From: Polyangiaceae bacterium
GTDB taxonomy: Bacteria > Myxococcota_A > Polyangia > Polyangiales > Polyangiaceae
Length of the DNA stretch: 37,449 bases
NCBI GenBank assembly: GCA_016929495.1
Contig: JAFGIS010000025.1
Location: forward strand, 1-37,449
Reading direction: 5' to 3'
In this document: piece by piece, positions 1 to 9,400 of the stretch
How positions within the stretch are numbered: the stretch's first letter is position 1
Layout of the letters: each line of letters starts with the position of its first letter
Made by a program: the position numbers and the translations under genes
Notes under the pieces: model-generated
Told to the model about the DNA's origin: nothing
Databases searched by the model: none
The model's input: the letters and a program-made list of their open reading frames with translations, nothing else

Positions 1-18
1 CAGTGCGAGGGAGCTCGG

Positions 19-1131
19 CTATCTGCCGGTTCCGGTCGGCGACCCGGCGACTCGCACTGCATCCATCGCCGAATCCATGCGCTCTCTGGCCCGATCCCAG
101 ACAAACGGCGCGGAGCAGCCGACAAATGGAGACTCGAGCCCGCCGGTCGCGGCTTTGACCCGCGCGAGCTCGGCGAGGCGGTCGACGAGACCTCGGATGG
201 TCCCGTCGTAGAGCGCGCTCTTCGGGAACAGTTCCGGGTAGACGAGGCGGTCGGGGAGCACCGGGACGCAGCCCGCGCTCACCGCTTCCATGACGGACAG
301 CCCGAAGAACTCGTGGCGGGCCGTCGAGACCACGACATCACTCTCGCGCAGCGTCGCTTCGTACTCGGCTCGTGGCCGCTGGTATCCCCAGCGGTCGATG
401 TGGGCCGCCAAGTCACGCCGCGCCTGCGCGAACACGTCGGGCACGTCGGCGAAGCTCTCGCCGATCACGTTCACTCGGAAGTCGACGCCTTGGCGACGAA
501 GCTCCTCGAGCGCGGCAAACAGCGTCTCGGGTGCCTTGTCGTGCTCCCAGCGCGCGGCCCAGAGCAGCCGTAGCGGCCCGGATCGCGGCCGGGGCTCGGG
601 CTCGATGGGATCGAACCCTGGAGGCACGATCCGCGACCGCGCCCGTATGCGCTCGAGCGGCTCGGTCGAGCGGTGATCGGGCATCCGCCCGAGGAGTCGT
701 TCGAGCCCGGTCACGAAGCTGTCTCGGTTGTATGCGGAGTTGTACCAGACAGCGTCCGCGCACAGGGCGGTCGTGAGGTTCGTGAAGGCGAAGTGCAGGT
801 CCCTGTCCTGCTCGCGAGTGACCGGGTAGGCGAGCTGGTTTTCGTGGAAGTATGCGACCGCGGGAACAGCGGCGAGCCGAGGTGCAACGAGCCCCCGGAA
901 CTCCGCAAGAGAGAGCATCGAGCTGCACCAGACCGCGTCCCACGGTTGGTCCGTCAGCCCTTGCGCCCGCACTTGCCCGGCCAGAGTAAGCGGTGCGTGG
1001 CGCATGCGCCACTTCCAGTGGTGCGCCGACAACGTGAGAACCACCAGCTCATGCCGACTGCGGGATGCCCATCCGTCCAGCAGTGCGCGGTGCGAACCGC
1101 CGTAGAAAGGCTCCAGCGCCAGGATGCGCAT
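19..1131 (-). CDS. tRNA-queuosine alpha-mannosyltransferase-like glycosyltransferase (DUF3524, GT4)
   Basis: The 370-residue protein has the layout of QTMAN/GTDC1, which in animals adds mannose to queuosine in tRNA-Asp. The N-terminal DUF3524 half opens with LALEPFYGGSHRALLDGW (about residues 4-21) and carries LTLSAHHWKWRMRHAP (about 33-48) and a YFHENQLAYP segment near residue 95, all typical of the family. The C-terminal GT4 half shows the donor-site pattern FFGLSVMEAVSAG with two spaced glutamates, then VLPDRLVYPELFP. There is no signal peptide, so the enzyme should be cytoplasmic. The next gene upstream ends only 18 bases before this start, so the two are probably cotranscribed. The family call is strong. 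Activity on tRNA in this organism is inference, and a related glycan acceptor is possible. The stop lies inside the window, so the gene is complete. Confidence 0.85.
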   Translation of the reverse strand: MRILALEPFYGGSHRALLDGWASRSRHELVVLTLSAHHWKWRMRHAPLTLAGQVRAQGLTDQPWDAVWCSSMLSLAEFRGLVAPRLAAVPAVAYFHENQLAYPVTREQDRDLHFAFTNLTTALCADAVWYNSAYNRDSFVTGLERLLGRMPDHRSTEPLERIRARSRIVPPGFDPIEPEPRPRSGPLRLLWAARWEHDKAPETLFAALEELRRQGVDFRVNVIGESFADVPDVFAQARRDLAAHIDRWGYQRPRAEYEATLRESDVVVSTARHEFFGLSVMEAVSAGCVPVLPDRLVYPELFPKSALYDGTIRGLVDRLAELARVKAATGGLESPFVGCSAPFVWDRARERMDSAMDAVRVAGSPTGTGR

Positions 1132-1149
1132 GGTCTGGGTCCTCGGCCT

Positions 1150-2364
1150 TCAACCCGCGGCGCACAGCCCGGTCCGTACGCCGGACGCGCGTGATGTCGG
1201 GCCATCGGCAGGCGCCTCGCCGGCCTGGTCGGCGGCAGGAGCTCGGTCGGGCGGCGGCGGGTCGCCGAGCGCCGGCGCTGGCGTGGGCGGCACGTCGCGC
1301 GCCATGGGCGGCGTCTGCCAGGCAGGCTCCAGCATGTCCCGCACGACCTGCTCGATGAGCGCAATGTGGCTGCAATGCGCCAGCGTGTCCGTGCCGCGAT
1401 ACGACCAGATGTGCGAAGCCCCGCTGTCCACCGTGGCCGTGAGGCCGAACGGTTGGCGCCCTGGATCGCGTTTGGCCTGCTTGAGTCCGAAATGATCGAT
1501 GATCCAGTCGGCGGTGAGCCGGGTCGACGGATAGGTCACCGGATCGATGTTCGAGTGGGAGAAGAAGAACAACGTCTTGTCGCCAGCCAACGCCTTGCGC
1601 GCGAAATCGACGACAGGCTGGATCGTCCCAGGCGAAACCGCGTCCACGGGCCTCTTGGCGTTGAGACGTGGGATCGCGGGGTTCCACGAAGCGTGTAGAC
1701 CATCGAGCAGCACCACCGCATCGACATCATCGTCGCCATGCTTGAGGATTTCGTTGACCGCGCCGTACCCAGCGCTCCACGCCGAAAGCGCGAGGTGGCG
1801 GATGTGTGCGCGCTGGTCACCCGAGTGCTCCTGAAGAGCGGCCGTTATGGAAGCCAGGAGCATGTGCCACGACTCCACGGACGTGAAAGCGTCGGAATAG
1901 GGCCCGCTGCCAAGGCCCAGATCGATGCCCACGTAGCATACGCCGCGCGCGACCTGGACCAGCGTCTTCATGACCGCCGTGTGCCCGTGGAACTGCACGA
2001 GAACATCGTAGCCGAAATCGGAAGTGTGCCCGCCCTTCTGCGGTATGGCGATACGCCCCCTGTACACGCGACGATAGGGTGAGTAGGGACCGAGCCCGAG
2101 CACGTCGTAGGGGTTGCACTCGTTGAACCCCTTGCGCCTGAGTTCGTCCCCCAGCGGCGCTGCCGTCAGCCGGTCACCGAACAAGCTCATGAGGTTCTTC
2201 AGCCCAGGCATCTTGAGATGGCCGAGGCGAACACAAAGAGGCTGTCCCGCCTTCCCCCACCACAGACAGGCGACCGCAACGGCCACCGCGACGAGCCCCG
2301 CGGTCAAAGCGATCGTCCGTCGCGGGCGACGCGCACGAGCGGAGGTTCTCCAGTCGGCGTTCAC
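1150..2364 (-). CDS. Membrane-anchored alpha/beta-hydrolase-like protein
   Basis: A 404-residue protein with a basic N-terminus and one hydrophobic helix (about residues 18-36), probably a signal anchor or uncleaved signal peptide that puts the body in the periplasm. The body has the order of an alpha/beta hydrolase: VLVQFHGH strand and oxyanion region (about 121-128), a nucleophile-elbow-like ALSAWSAGYGA with Ser near 197, an acid candidate in VVLLDGLH (Asp near 221), and a late HCSH histidine near 335. The elbow reads S-x-x-S-A-G-Y rather than the classical G-x-S-x-G, so the nucleophile assignment is tentative. The C-terminal 60 residues are Pro/Ala-rich and probably disordered. The start is GTG, preceded by GGTGGA at about 5 bases. 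No specific family is recognised and the substrate is unknown. It is likely in an operon with the downstream glycosyltransferase. Confidence 0.7.
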   Translation of the reverse strand: MNADWRTSARARRPRRTIALTAGLVAVAVAVACLWWGKAGQPLCVRLGHLKMPGLKNLMSLFGDRLTAAPLGDELRRKGFNECNPYDVLGLGPYSPYRRVYRGRIAIPQKGGHTSDFGYDVLVQFHGHTAVMKTLVQVARGVCYVGIDLGLGSGPYSDAFTSVESWHMLLASITAALQEHSGDQRAHIRHLALSAWSAGYGAVNEILKHGDDDVDAVVLLDGLHASWNPAIPRLNAKRPVDAVSPGTIQPVVDFARKALAGDKTLFFFSHSNIDPVTYPSTRLTADWIIDHFGLKQAKRDPGRQPFGLTATVDSGASHIWSYRGTDTLAHCSHIALIEQVVRDMLEPAWQTPPMARDVPPTPAPALGDPPPPDRAPAADQAGEAPADGPTSRASGVRTGLCAAG

Positions 2365-2532
2365 GACGATCCACCATTTCTTTCAGTTCTTCGGCAGGCG
2401 CAAGCCGAATAGCGGGCGCGGCCAGCCGCAGCCTGCCCATTGTGCTCGGAACCTGCGGTCTTTTTCCCGCCATCGCACCCCGGCTCGGCGCCTCGCAGGA
2501 CCGCCGCGTGTCCTCGGCGAGGCAGCGTCCGG

Positions 2533-3486
2533 CTAGCCTGTCGTTCGAACGAGCGCGAATCGATCGCGGTGCTCGGCCACGAAGCTGACGTAGTAGCCCG
2601 CCTCCTGGTGGCTCTCGATCTCGCCCGACTCGATGGCGGCCTCCAGGGCTCGTTTGATGTCGCCGATCCGTCGGGAGGGAGGCAAGCCGAAGGCTTCCAT
2701 GATCGCATTGCCAACCCCGGAGGGCAGCGGCGGGACCACGGCATCGGAGGCAGCCAGCGTCGTGATGCGCGCACTGAGCTCATCGATCATCGCGATGCCG
2801 CGTCGCTTCTTCTCCGGACGCTTGGTCGTGATGTCAGCGCGTGACAGGCAAAGCAGGTCGTCCAGCCGCGCTCCCATGTCGCGCGCAAACCTGCGCACGG
2901 CGCTATCCGTCCATTTCCCGTCGTACTGGCTGGCACGCAGGTGATGCAGAACGAGAAAACGAACGGAGGCACCGAGCTCCCCATCCGACGCGAACAGCGC
3001 GGTGCGGCGTCCGATCTTGTCGAACATGCGGGCCCCGAGCTCGGCGTGCCCGAAGAAGTGGACTTCTCCATCGGGTGTCACCGATCGGGTGTGTACCTTC
3101 CCGATGTCGTGAAACAGCGCGGCCCACCGTATCTGTAGGCGCGGGACGCTCTGGCAAACCACCTGCTTGGTATGCTTCCACACGTCCTTGTGCCGCCACT
3201 CGCCGTCGCCAAAGCCGACCAGAGCGCTGACCTCGGGCAGCAGCGCATCGAGCACACCGGTGGCGCGGAGCGACTCGAGTCCCGAATCGGCTTCGTGCGC
3301 CATCAGGATGCGGTCGAGCCCCGAACGCAGCTCGGAGCGCGAGAGCGCGCTCACCTCTTCGGGCGACACGAGCACCACGGGGACATCGCTGCTGCCTTGC
3401 TCGGCGCATGCGACGGCGTGCTCGAGCGCCTGCGTGGCACGGGCGACATGCGCTTGACCCGCGGGGGCTGTGGCCAGTCTGGTCAT
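2533..3486 (-). CDS. Stand-alone HD-domain protein resembling the CCA-adding enzyme C-terminal region
   Basis: With the start at 3486 the product has 317 residues. It contains an HD phosphohydrolase domain: WRHKDVWKH (His near 99 and 105), the signature LFHDIGK (His126-Asp127) and FFGHAELGARMF (His near 147), followed by a LVLHHLRASQ helix. The run PEVSALVGFGDGEWRHKDVW...RWAALFHDIGKVHTR matches the HD part of bacterial CCA tRNA nucleotidyltransferases and poly(A)-polymerase-like proteins. The N-terminal nucleotidyltransferase head is absent: only about 90 unrelated residues precede the HD region. The same frame stays open upstream to 4104, but that stretch overlaps the neighbouring TPR gene and does not read like protein. 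No convincing ribosome site precedes 3486, so the exact start is uncertain. Metal-dependent phosphohydrolase activity on a nucleotide or RNA is inferred. Confidence 0.75.
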   Translation of the reverse strand: MTRLATAPAGQAHVARATQALEHAVACAEQGSSDVPVVLVSPEEVSALSRSELRSGLDRILMAHEADSGLESLRATGVLDALLPEVSALVGFGDGEWRHKDVWKHTKQVVCQSVPRLQIRWAALFHDIGKVHTRSVTPDGEVHFFGHAELGARMFDKIGRRTALFASDGELGASVRFLVLHHLRASQYDGKWTDSAVRRFARDMGARLDDLLCLSRADITTKRPEKKRRGIAMIDELSARITTLAASDAVVPPLPSGVGNAIMEAFGLPPSRRIGDIKRALEAAIESGEIESHQEAGYYVSFVAEHRDRFALVRTTG

Positions 3487-3674
3487 TTGGGGAGCAAGCC
3501 TGCAGAACACTTCAGCATCCGACCAGACGGCCAGCAAGCCACCGGTCGGGGGACCCGTGTAGCACCGGGCATCGGTGATTTCTAGCGCGCTTGGGGTGCG
3601 GTCGGGTGCAGTCGCGGGCGAGATTGGGTCAGATCCTGGCGCCTCGTCTTCGCAACAGCCGCGCCTATGCCGGC

Positions 3675-3721
3675 CGGGCGCCTGGGCGAGCAATGGGATA
3701 GCATTGGGCCGCTGGCCGGCC
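3675..3721 (+). repeat. 47-base direct repeat, copy A
   Basis: This stretch matches 6436-6482 in the same orientation at 42 of 47 positions. It begins with the identical 17-base run CGGGCGCCTGGGCGAGC and ends in the palindrome GGCCGGCC. It lies 27 bases beyond the stop of the TMTC-like gene and about 190 bases upstream of the HD-domain gene. The two copies therefore bracket the TMTC-like gene. Confidence 0.8.
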
Positions 3722-3748
3722 GTCGCCCCCATCGTCGGCGATCCCATC

Positions 3749-5971
3749 TCATCGGTCCCCGTCTGCTGTGCGACGTGCCCGTGAAGAATCGAAGGTCCTG
3801 TGAAACCTCGCCAAAAATCGTGCGATCTTCTGCTCTCGCGCCAAATCCCCCGCGGCCCTCGCCGATCCAAGAGCACTGTCGAGGACTGCGGTCGCCTCAC
3901 CCACCTGCCCCTTCTGTGCCAGGGCGACGGCGAGATTGGTGAGTGGGCCGATGGCCTGCGGGTCGATTTCCAATGCTCGACCAAAATGGGCAAGTGCCTC
4001 GTCGACTCGCCCGGTGCCCGCCAGCACGATGCCGAGGTTGTTGTGAGCTTCGGCGTGATTGGGGTTGATCTCCAGCGCCTTCTGGTAACGGCCCATTGCC
4101 TCATCGCCTCGTTCCATCTTCACTAGGAGAAGGCCAAGGCTGTAGTGGAAGTCGGCGTTCTCGGGCTCGGCTTCCAACGCTTTCGCGTAATGGGCCAGAG
4201 CCTCGTCGTCTCGCCCCATGTCCGAGAGCAACTCGGCAAGCTTGAATTGAACGTCACTGCGGTTGGGCTCGGTTCCCAGTGCCTCTTGGTAGTGAGCCAA
4301 CGCTTCCTCAGCTCGTCCCATGGACGAGAGCAGGAGACCGATATTCTTGTGGGCTTCGGCGAACTGTGGGCTCGCCTCCAGCGCCTTCTGGTAGTGAGTC
4401 AACGCTTCGGTGGGTTGGCCCATCTTGATCAGTAGGTTGGCGATGTTGTTGCGGGTCTTGGCATGATCGGGACGGCGCTTCAGCGCCTGCTGGTAGTGGG
4501 AGAAAGCCTCCTGTACGCGTCCCATGTCCGAAAGCAATAGACCGATGTTGTTGTGCACTTCGACGGAGTCGGGGTTCAGCGCCAGCGCTTTCTGGAAATG
4601 AGACAGAGCCTCGGCGGTTCGACCCGCTCTCACCATCAGAATACCGAGCTCGTTTCGTGCCACCCAGCAATTGCCGTTCCTCGTGATGGTCGCCCGGTGC
4701 AGGGTCTCGGCATCGGAATACATCCGGCTCTGCCTCGAGCTCAACGCGCCAAGCACCAACGCCAGCATCACCCCGGCTGCCGTCTTCAGTTGCGACGGGA
4801 CTCCACTTCGTGGCCCCAGCGCCGTTGCCGCCAAGCCCACACCCAGCGCGATCGGACCCACGGCGGCGAGATACTGGTAGTGGTCTGCAACGAATGAGTA
4901 TCGAAACGTGTAGAAACTGAAGAACCCCAGGTACGGGAGGAGCATCGCCGTGAAGTAGAAGAACGCGGCTGCCGGCGCCCGCCATACCCTTCGCAGCGCC
5001 CAGAGAATGCCGCCGGCCAGCAGTGCCGCCGCTGGAAACAGATATTGCCACCACACCGTCGCGTTCAGGTCCCAGCGCGGGTAGAAGAACATCAGATCTG
5101 CAGGCAAGGCGACCTTGCCCAGGTAGAACCACAGGGCCCGTCCGGCAAGCAGACAGCGTTCAACAGCGGACAGCTCGAACTCGGGCTCCCCGGCGCCAAT
5201 GTGGGTGTGCTCCACCTGAAGAGCGGTCAGCCCGGCCAGAATCCCGAGAACCAGGAAGGGAAGCAGCGGCACGATGTCCCTCCTCCACGACAGCTTGTCC
5301 TGCTTCCACCACAGCACCGCGAGCATCCCCAGGGGAAAAGCTGCAATCGTGCCCTTCGACAGAAGGCCGAGACCCAGGAGCCCTAGGCTCGAAAGGTATG
5401 ACCGATGGCTCCGGGTTTCGGCGTACGTCAAGTAGGTCGCCGCCGCAGTGAAGAAGAAGACGCCGGAGAGCGTATTCTTGAGCTCCGAGATCCAGGCCAC
5501 CGACTCCACCATGACGGGGTGGAGCGCGAAGATCCCGGCGACGAGCCAAGGGCCGGCTATCTCGAGCTTCCGCACGATCCTCACCAACATCAGTGCGGAG
5601 AAGGCGTGCAGCAGAATGCTGAGCAGATGGTACCCGAGTGTCGAATCGCCCCAGAGGTTGGCTCCTACCCAGAAGATGGTATGAACCAGAGGGAAATACT
5701 GCATTGTCTCTCTGGAGTGCGTCCAAATGCGCACCAGACCGTCTACTGAACGAAGCGCCGGGGGCGTCAGGTGCATGTTGTCGTCCCACAGTGGCAGGCC
5801 GTTCCATGCTGGCAGGTAGACGAGGAACGTTGCTGCGAGCAGCAACAGCCCCAGGGCGAGGTCCCGACTCAACGCGAAGCGCGGTGGCTCTTGACGAATC
5901 AACCGTCCACCCTCACGGGGAGCAGCGTTGGAGACCGTTGCCTGCGATGGCGCTTCTCGCAACCCAAACAT
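3749..5971 (-). CDS. TMTC-like membrane glycosyltransferase with eight TPRs
   Basis: From the ATG at 5971 the product has 740 residues. The N-terminal half is a polytopic GT-C fold with about ten hydrophobic helices. The first external loop carries LPLWDDNMHL, the acidic pair expected of protein mannosyltransferases. The following FALHPVMVESVAWISELKN is the conserved DUF1736 segment seen in TMTC proteins. The C-terminal half holds eight consecutive 34-residue TPRs (from about residue 440), each with the A-L-x-H-Y/F-x-x-A-L-x-x-x-P pattern. Animal TMTCs O-mannosylate secreted proteins; a similar role on exported proteins or glycans here is inference. An alternative in-frame start (MMPLPSES) lies at 6034. 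The open frame continues to 6487, but the extra part is not protein-like. No clear ribosome site separates the candidate starts. Confidence 0.8.
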   Translation of the reverse strand: MFGLREAPSQATVSNAAPREGGRLIRQEPPRFALSRDLALGLLLLAATFLVYLPAWNGLPLWDDNMHLTPPALRSVDGLVRIWTHSRETMQYFPLVHTIFWVGANLWGDSTLGYHLLSILLHAFSALMLVRIVRKLEIAGPWLVAGIFALHPVMVESVAWISELKNTLSGVFFFTAAATYLTYAETRSHRSYLSSLGLLGLGLLSKGTIAAFPLGMLAVLWWKQDKLSWRRDIVPLLPFLVLGILAGLTALQVEHTHIGAGEPEFELSAVERCLLAGRALWFYLGKVALPADLMFFYPRWDLNATVWWQYLFPAAALLAGGILWALRRVWRAPAAAFFYFTAMLLPYLGFFSFYTFRYSFVADHYQYLAAVGPIALGVGLAATALGPRSGVPSQLKTAAGVMLALVLGALSSRQSRMYSDAETLHRATITRNGNCWVARNELGILMVRAGRTAEALSHFQKALALNPDSVEVHNNIGLLLSDMGRVQEAFSHYQQALKRRPDHAKTRNNIANLLIKMGQPTEALTHYQKALEASPQFAEAHKNIGLLLSSMGRAEEALAHYQEALGTEPNRSDVQFKLAELLSDMGRDDEALAHYAKALEAEPENADFHYSLGLLLVKMERGDEAMGRYQKALEINPNHAEAHNNLGIVLAGTGRVDEALAHFGRALEIDPQAIGPLTNLAVALAQKGQVGEATAVLDSALGSARAAGDLAREQKIARFLARFHRTFDSSRARRTADGDR

Positions 5972-6472
5972 GGCGCGGCGAACGCGCCGCCCAGGCCACC
6001 AGCACCGACTTGATTCGCTCGGCAGCGGCATCATGAGGCACGGACTCGGGCACGGTTCGCTCGGGGAGCGCCCACGCTTCGGGACTCGTCCGCACTGGGT
6101 AACAGAGTGAAACGGCGGCCTTGAAATCAGCAACCACGGAGAGGAGTGTACCGTGCATGGGGCGGTCGGGAAGAGAGCTGCACTCATGCCACGGTGGGGG
6201 CACGAAACGGGCAGGTACTGTGGATCTGGAACCTCGCGGAGGTGGCGGCCGTCGGCCTCTCTGGCGGTGTCGACGCCGGTGTCGCCAGCCTTCCGGGTCT
6301 GAGATCGAGTCGGAGTCCGAGTGAGCATCACGCTGCGGGTTTCCTCGGCGGTGGCCGAGCCCCGTCCGGCCGCGCGGCCCCTCCGGAACTCCCAAACGCG
6401 TCGCGCAGGTAGCCGATAGCATGCGCCAACGCGGACGGGCGCCTGGGCGAGCAACGCGATAGCCTTGGGCTG
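5972..6472. other. Divergent intergenic region between the TMTC-like and tamB-like genes
   Basis: About 500 bases separate the two divergently read genes. Open frames exist on both strands, but their translations are Arg/Pro/Ser-rich with no recognisable domain, which is expected of GC-rich non-coding DNA. Promoters for both genes should lie here. The only distinct element found is copy B of the 47-base repeat, at the right edge. Confidence 0.6.
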
Positions 6473-6482
6473 ATGGCCGGCC
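6436..6482 (+). repeat. 47-base direct repeat, copy B
   Basis: Partner of 3675-3721, with five scattered mismatches and no gap. It covers the first codons of the tamB-like gene if that gene starts at 6473. Read on the minus strand, towards the TMTC-like gene, positions 6465-6450 give AGGCTATCGCGTTGCT. This has the GG-N10-GC spacing of a sigma-54 -24/-12 element, though half of the -24 box deviates from consensus. Confidence 0.75.
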
Positions 6483-9400
6483 ATCACGCGCGTTCACGAC
6501 AGCCCCGGCGCGGCTGGGGGCGGCACGTCGCGCGGGCATTGTGTGCGCTGTTCGCGGTTCTGGGCGCAGCGCCGGTCGCTCTGCTCGTCGCGGTCGACAC
6601 GGGAACGGCACAACGCCTACTGCAGCGCGAAACAGCGGAGGTGCTCGAACGCCTGCTCGGCGTGCGAGCGCGCTACAGCGTCGGTCTGCGGCTCTGGCCG
6701 CTACAGGCCGTCGTCTCGGATCTGGTCGTGCCCTCCAATGACGGCTTGGGCCCGGCCCTGACCGTGCGGCGCGTCGTCGTCCGACCCAAGCTCTTCGCAC
6801 TGCTCGGGGGACAGCTCAGCGCGGGCAACGTGGTGATCGAACAGCCGCGCGCGCGCCTGGTGCTGCGTGACGGCGCGCTCACCAACGTGAGCTACCGCCT
6901 TCCGAAAAGCACGAGCCCGCGGAAGCGCTCCGAGACGGCTCCGTTCGCCGCGCTGCGTGTGGAGGGCCTCGGTGTCAACGCCGACATCGACGGGATCCGG
7001 GTCGCCAGTCACGACAGCAGCGTCACCGTATCCGCTCACGACGGGATGAAGTTCGACGTCGTTGCTCGACTCGGCCCGATGACGGTGACGGCCACACATC
7101 CCCACCGTGTCCAGTACGACCGGGCCGTCCCGGCAGGGCCCATCCCGACCGTCGACCACGACGAAGACGTCGTGTGCAAGGCGGAAGTCGACGTGTCGAT
7201 CGAGAACAGTCGGCTCGCCGTTCATCGGCTCGAACTCGAGGCCCGCGCTGACCACGACCCCGCTGCGGGAAGCAGGCCCGACTGCAGCGCGCCCTCGGCT
7301 GCGGACCCGGGTCTCGTGACGCTGCGCTCATCCGGTCTCCAGCTCGACTTCTCGCAGGGCAAGGGCAAGACGGAGGTCGCGGGCAACGTCCTGGGCCGCG
7401 CTCCGGTCTGGCTCGCCAATCGCTTCGTCCCGACGCTGCCGCTGACCGGATGGGTCGAGCTCGATGGTCACGTCCGCTACGACGCCAAGGCCCGGCTGCC
7501 GAGCGTGCAAGGCAGCCTGCGCGGAGAGAACATCGGGCTCGACGTCTATCGCATTGCGCAAACCCTCCGGACCCGGCTCGACGTGCGCGACGACGAGATA
7601 CATCTCCCGCACTTCGAGATGGGCTTCGCAGACGGCCTGGTCACGCTGGAAGATGCTGTCATTTCGCCGTTCGCGCCGGGCGTGCCCCTGAAAGCGGCCG
7701 CGAGCAACGGCAAGAATGTACTGTTCACCAGCCTGATGCGCGATGTCGGGGTGACGCCGCACACGATCGTGAACTGGGACATCGTCCAGACGCACGCCAG
7801 CAACATCCACGGCACGCTCGATCCGGTGCACATCGACGGCGCTCTCGAGGGCGTCACCAAGAACTTCGTCGTCTACAGTCGCGGCTTCGATGATCCTGCC
7901 CGGCGTCGGATGATCGGCGTGGCGCAGGCACCGCTACGCGGGCGGTTCGGTGTTCGACCCGATGCGCTCGAGTTCTACGACACGCACATCACGTTCGGCT
8001 CGAGCTCTGTCAAGGCCGATCTCCTGAGCATCGGCTTCCACGACGGCCCCGAAGCCATCCATCTCGTGGTAAACAAGGCCTCTCGTCTCGAACTCGCCGA
8101 CATCGGGCCGCTGGCGGGAATCCAGATGTCGGGCATGGCGGCGCTGGACGCCGACATGGCAGGGAGATTCGGCAATCCCCTGCTGCGCGGCCATCTGAAG
8201 GTCGACCGATTCACGTTCGGCGGCTTCCCGGTGGGGGACATCCTGAGCTCCGAGGTCGCCTTCCGACCCCTGAAGCTCGACCTGGCCAAGGTTCACGCCG
8301 TCAAGGGCTCGAGCCCCTTCCTGATCCCGGGTGCGCGCTTCGACTTCGATGCGGGGGCGACCTTGGTCGTGGACGCCACGGCCCGCAGCGATGCGCTCGA
8401 CGTCCGTGACTTCCTGGCCATGTGGAAAATGGAGACGGACCCGCGCTTCGAGCCCATGAAGGCACTGACGGCCGTGAACGCGCGGCTGCACTATGCGCTC
8501 GACGGACCGGAGGACGCGTGCGGTGGCGGTCACCTTCAAATCAATGGCTCCCTGGACGTACGCTCGGCCGAGTTGTTCGGAGAGAGCTATGACGGCGGAG
8601 CGGGTGATTTTGCTCTGGACTGGGTCGACCGGGACGCGGGCACGCTCGGCTTCTCGCTGGACGTGCCGAGCATCGTCATGAACAAGGGCACGGGTCGCTT
8701 GGTCGGCGCGCTGTCGGTGAGCCCGGGCGCCGTTCTGCAGGGCCAGCTGACCGCGACTCAGGTGCCGCTGTCGCGACTGGACGTACTCGGGTCGCTGGCG
8801 AGCCGCGTGGACGGCCGCGTGAACGCCTCCATCCAGCTCGGGGGCACGCTGCAGGAAATGGCCGCTGACGCGCGGGTCACCGTGGGGCCGATCCACATCG
8901 GCAGCGCGTCGCTCGAGGGCTCGGAGTTGCTGGTGCGGCTCGTGCCTGCGGGACGCGAGCAGAAGCGAGCAGGAACGACGCGCTGCGGCCGGGCCATACC
9001 GGCTCCCTTCGATCCGGTCGAGTTCGCCGCGGACGCCGTGGAAGGCGTCTTCACCGTGCAGGGAGAGCTGTTCGGCGGTCAGGCGAAACTGCCGGGGCTC
9101 GAGATCACTCAGCAGCGCTCGCGGTCGGTGCGCGGCAAGGCCATTTTCGAACGGCTCGAGCTCGGCGCTCTGGCGCAGCTCTCGCCCACGGTGGCTCTCA
9201 GCGACACGCCGCCCAACGGGACACTCAGCGGCGAAGCGGACCTCGAGCAGCTCGACATGGACCGCCCTACCGAGGCCGTGGCACGGCTCGTGCTGTCGCG
9301 TTTCGGCATGAGCTACAACGGATTCCGCGCCGCACTCACGGGCGGAAGCGCCGAGCTCGCATTCCGCCGCGGTACGCTCGAGATCCCTGCGCTCGCGCTC

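Noticed and set aside
3487..4104. N-terminal extension of the HD-domain protein
   Set aside because: It would overlap the 3' part of the TMTC-like gene and contains no nucleotidyltransferase motifs.
5972..6487. N-terminal extension of the TMTC-like protein by about 170 residues
   Set aside because: The extra sequence is not protein-like, and the membrane domain begins naturally after 5971.
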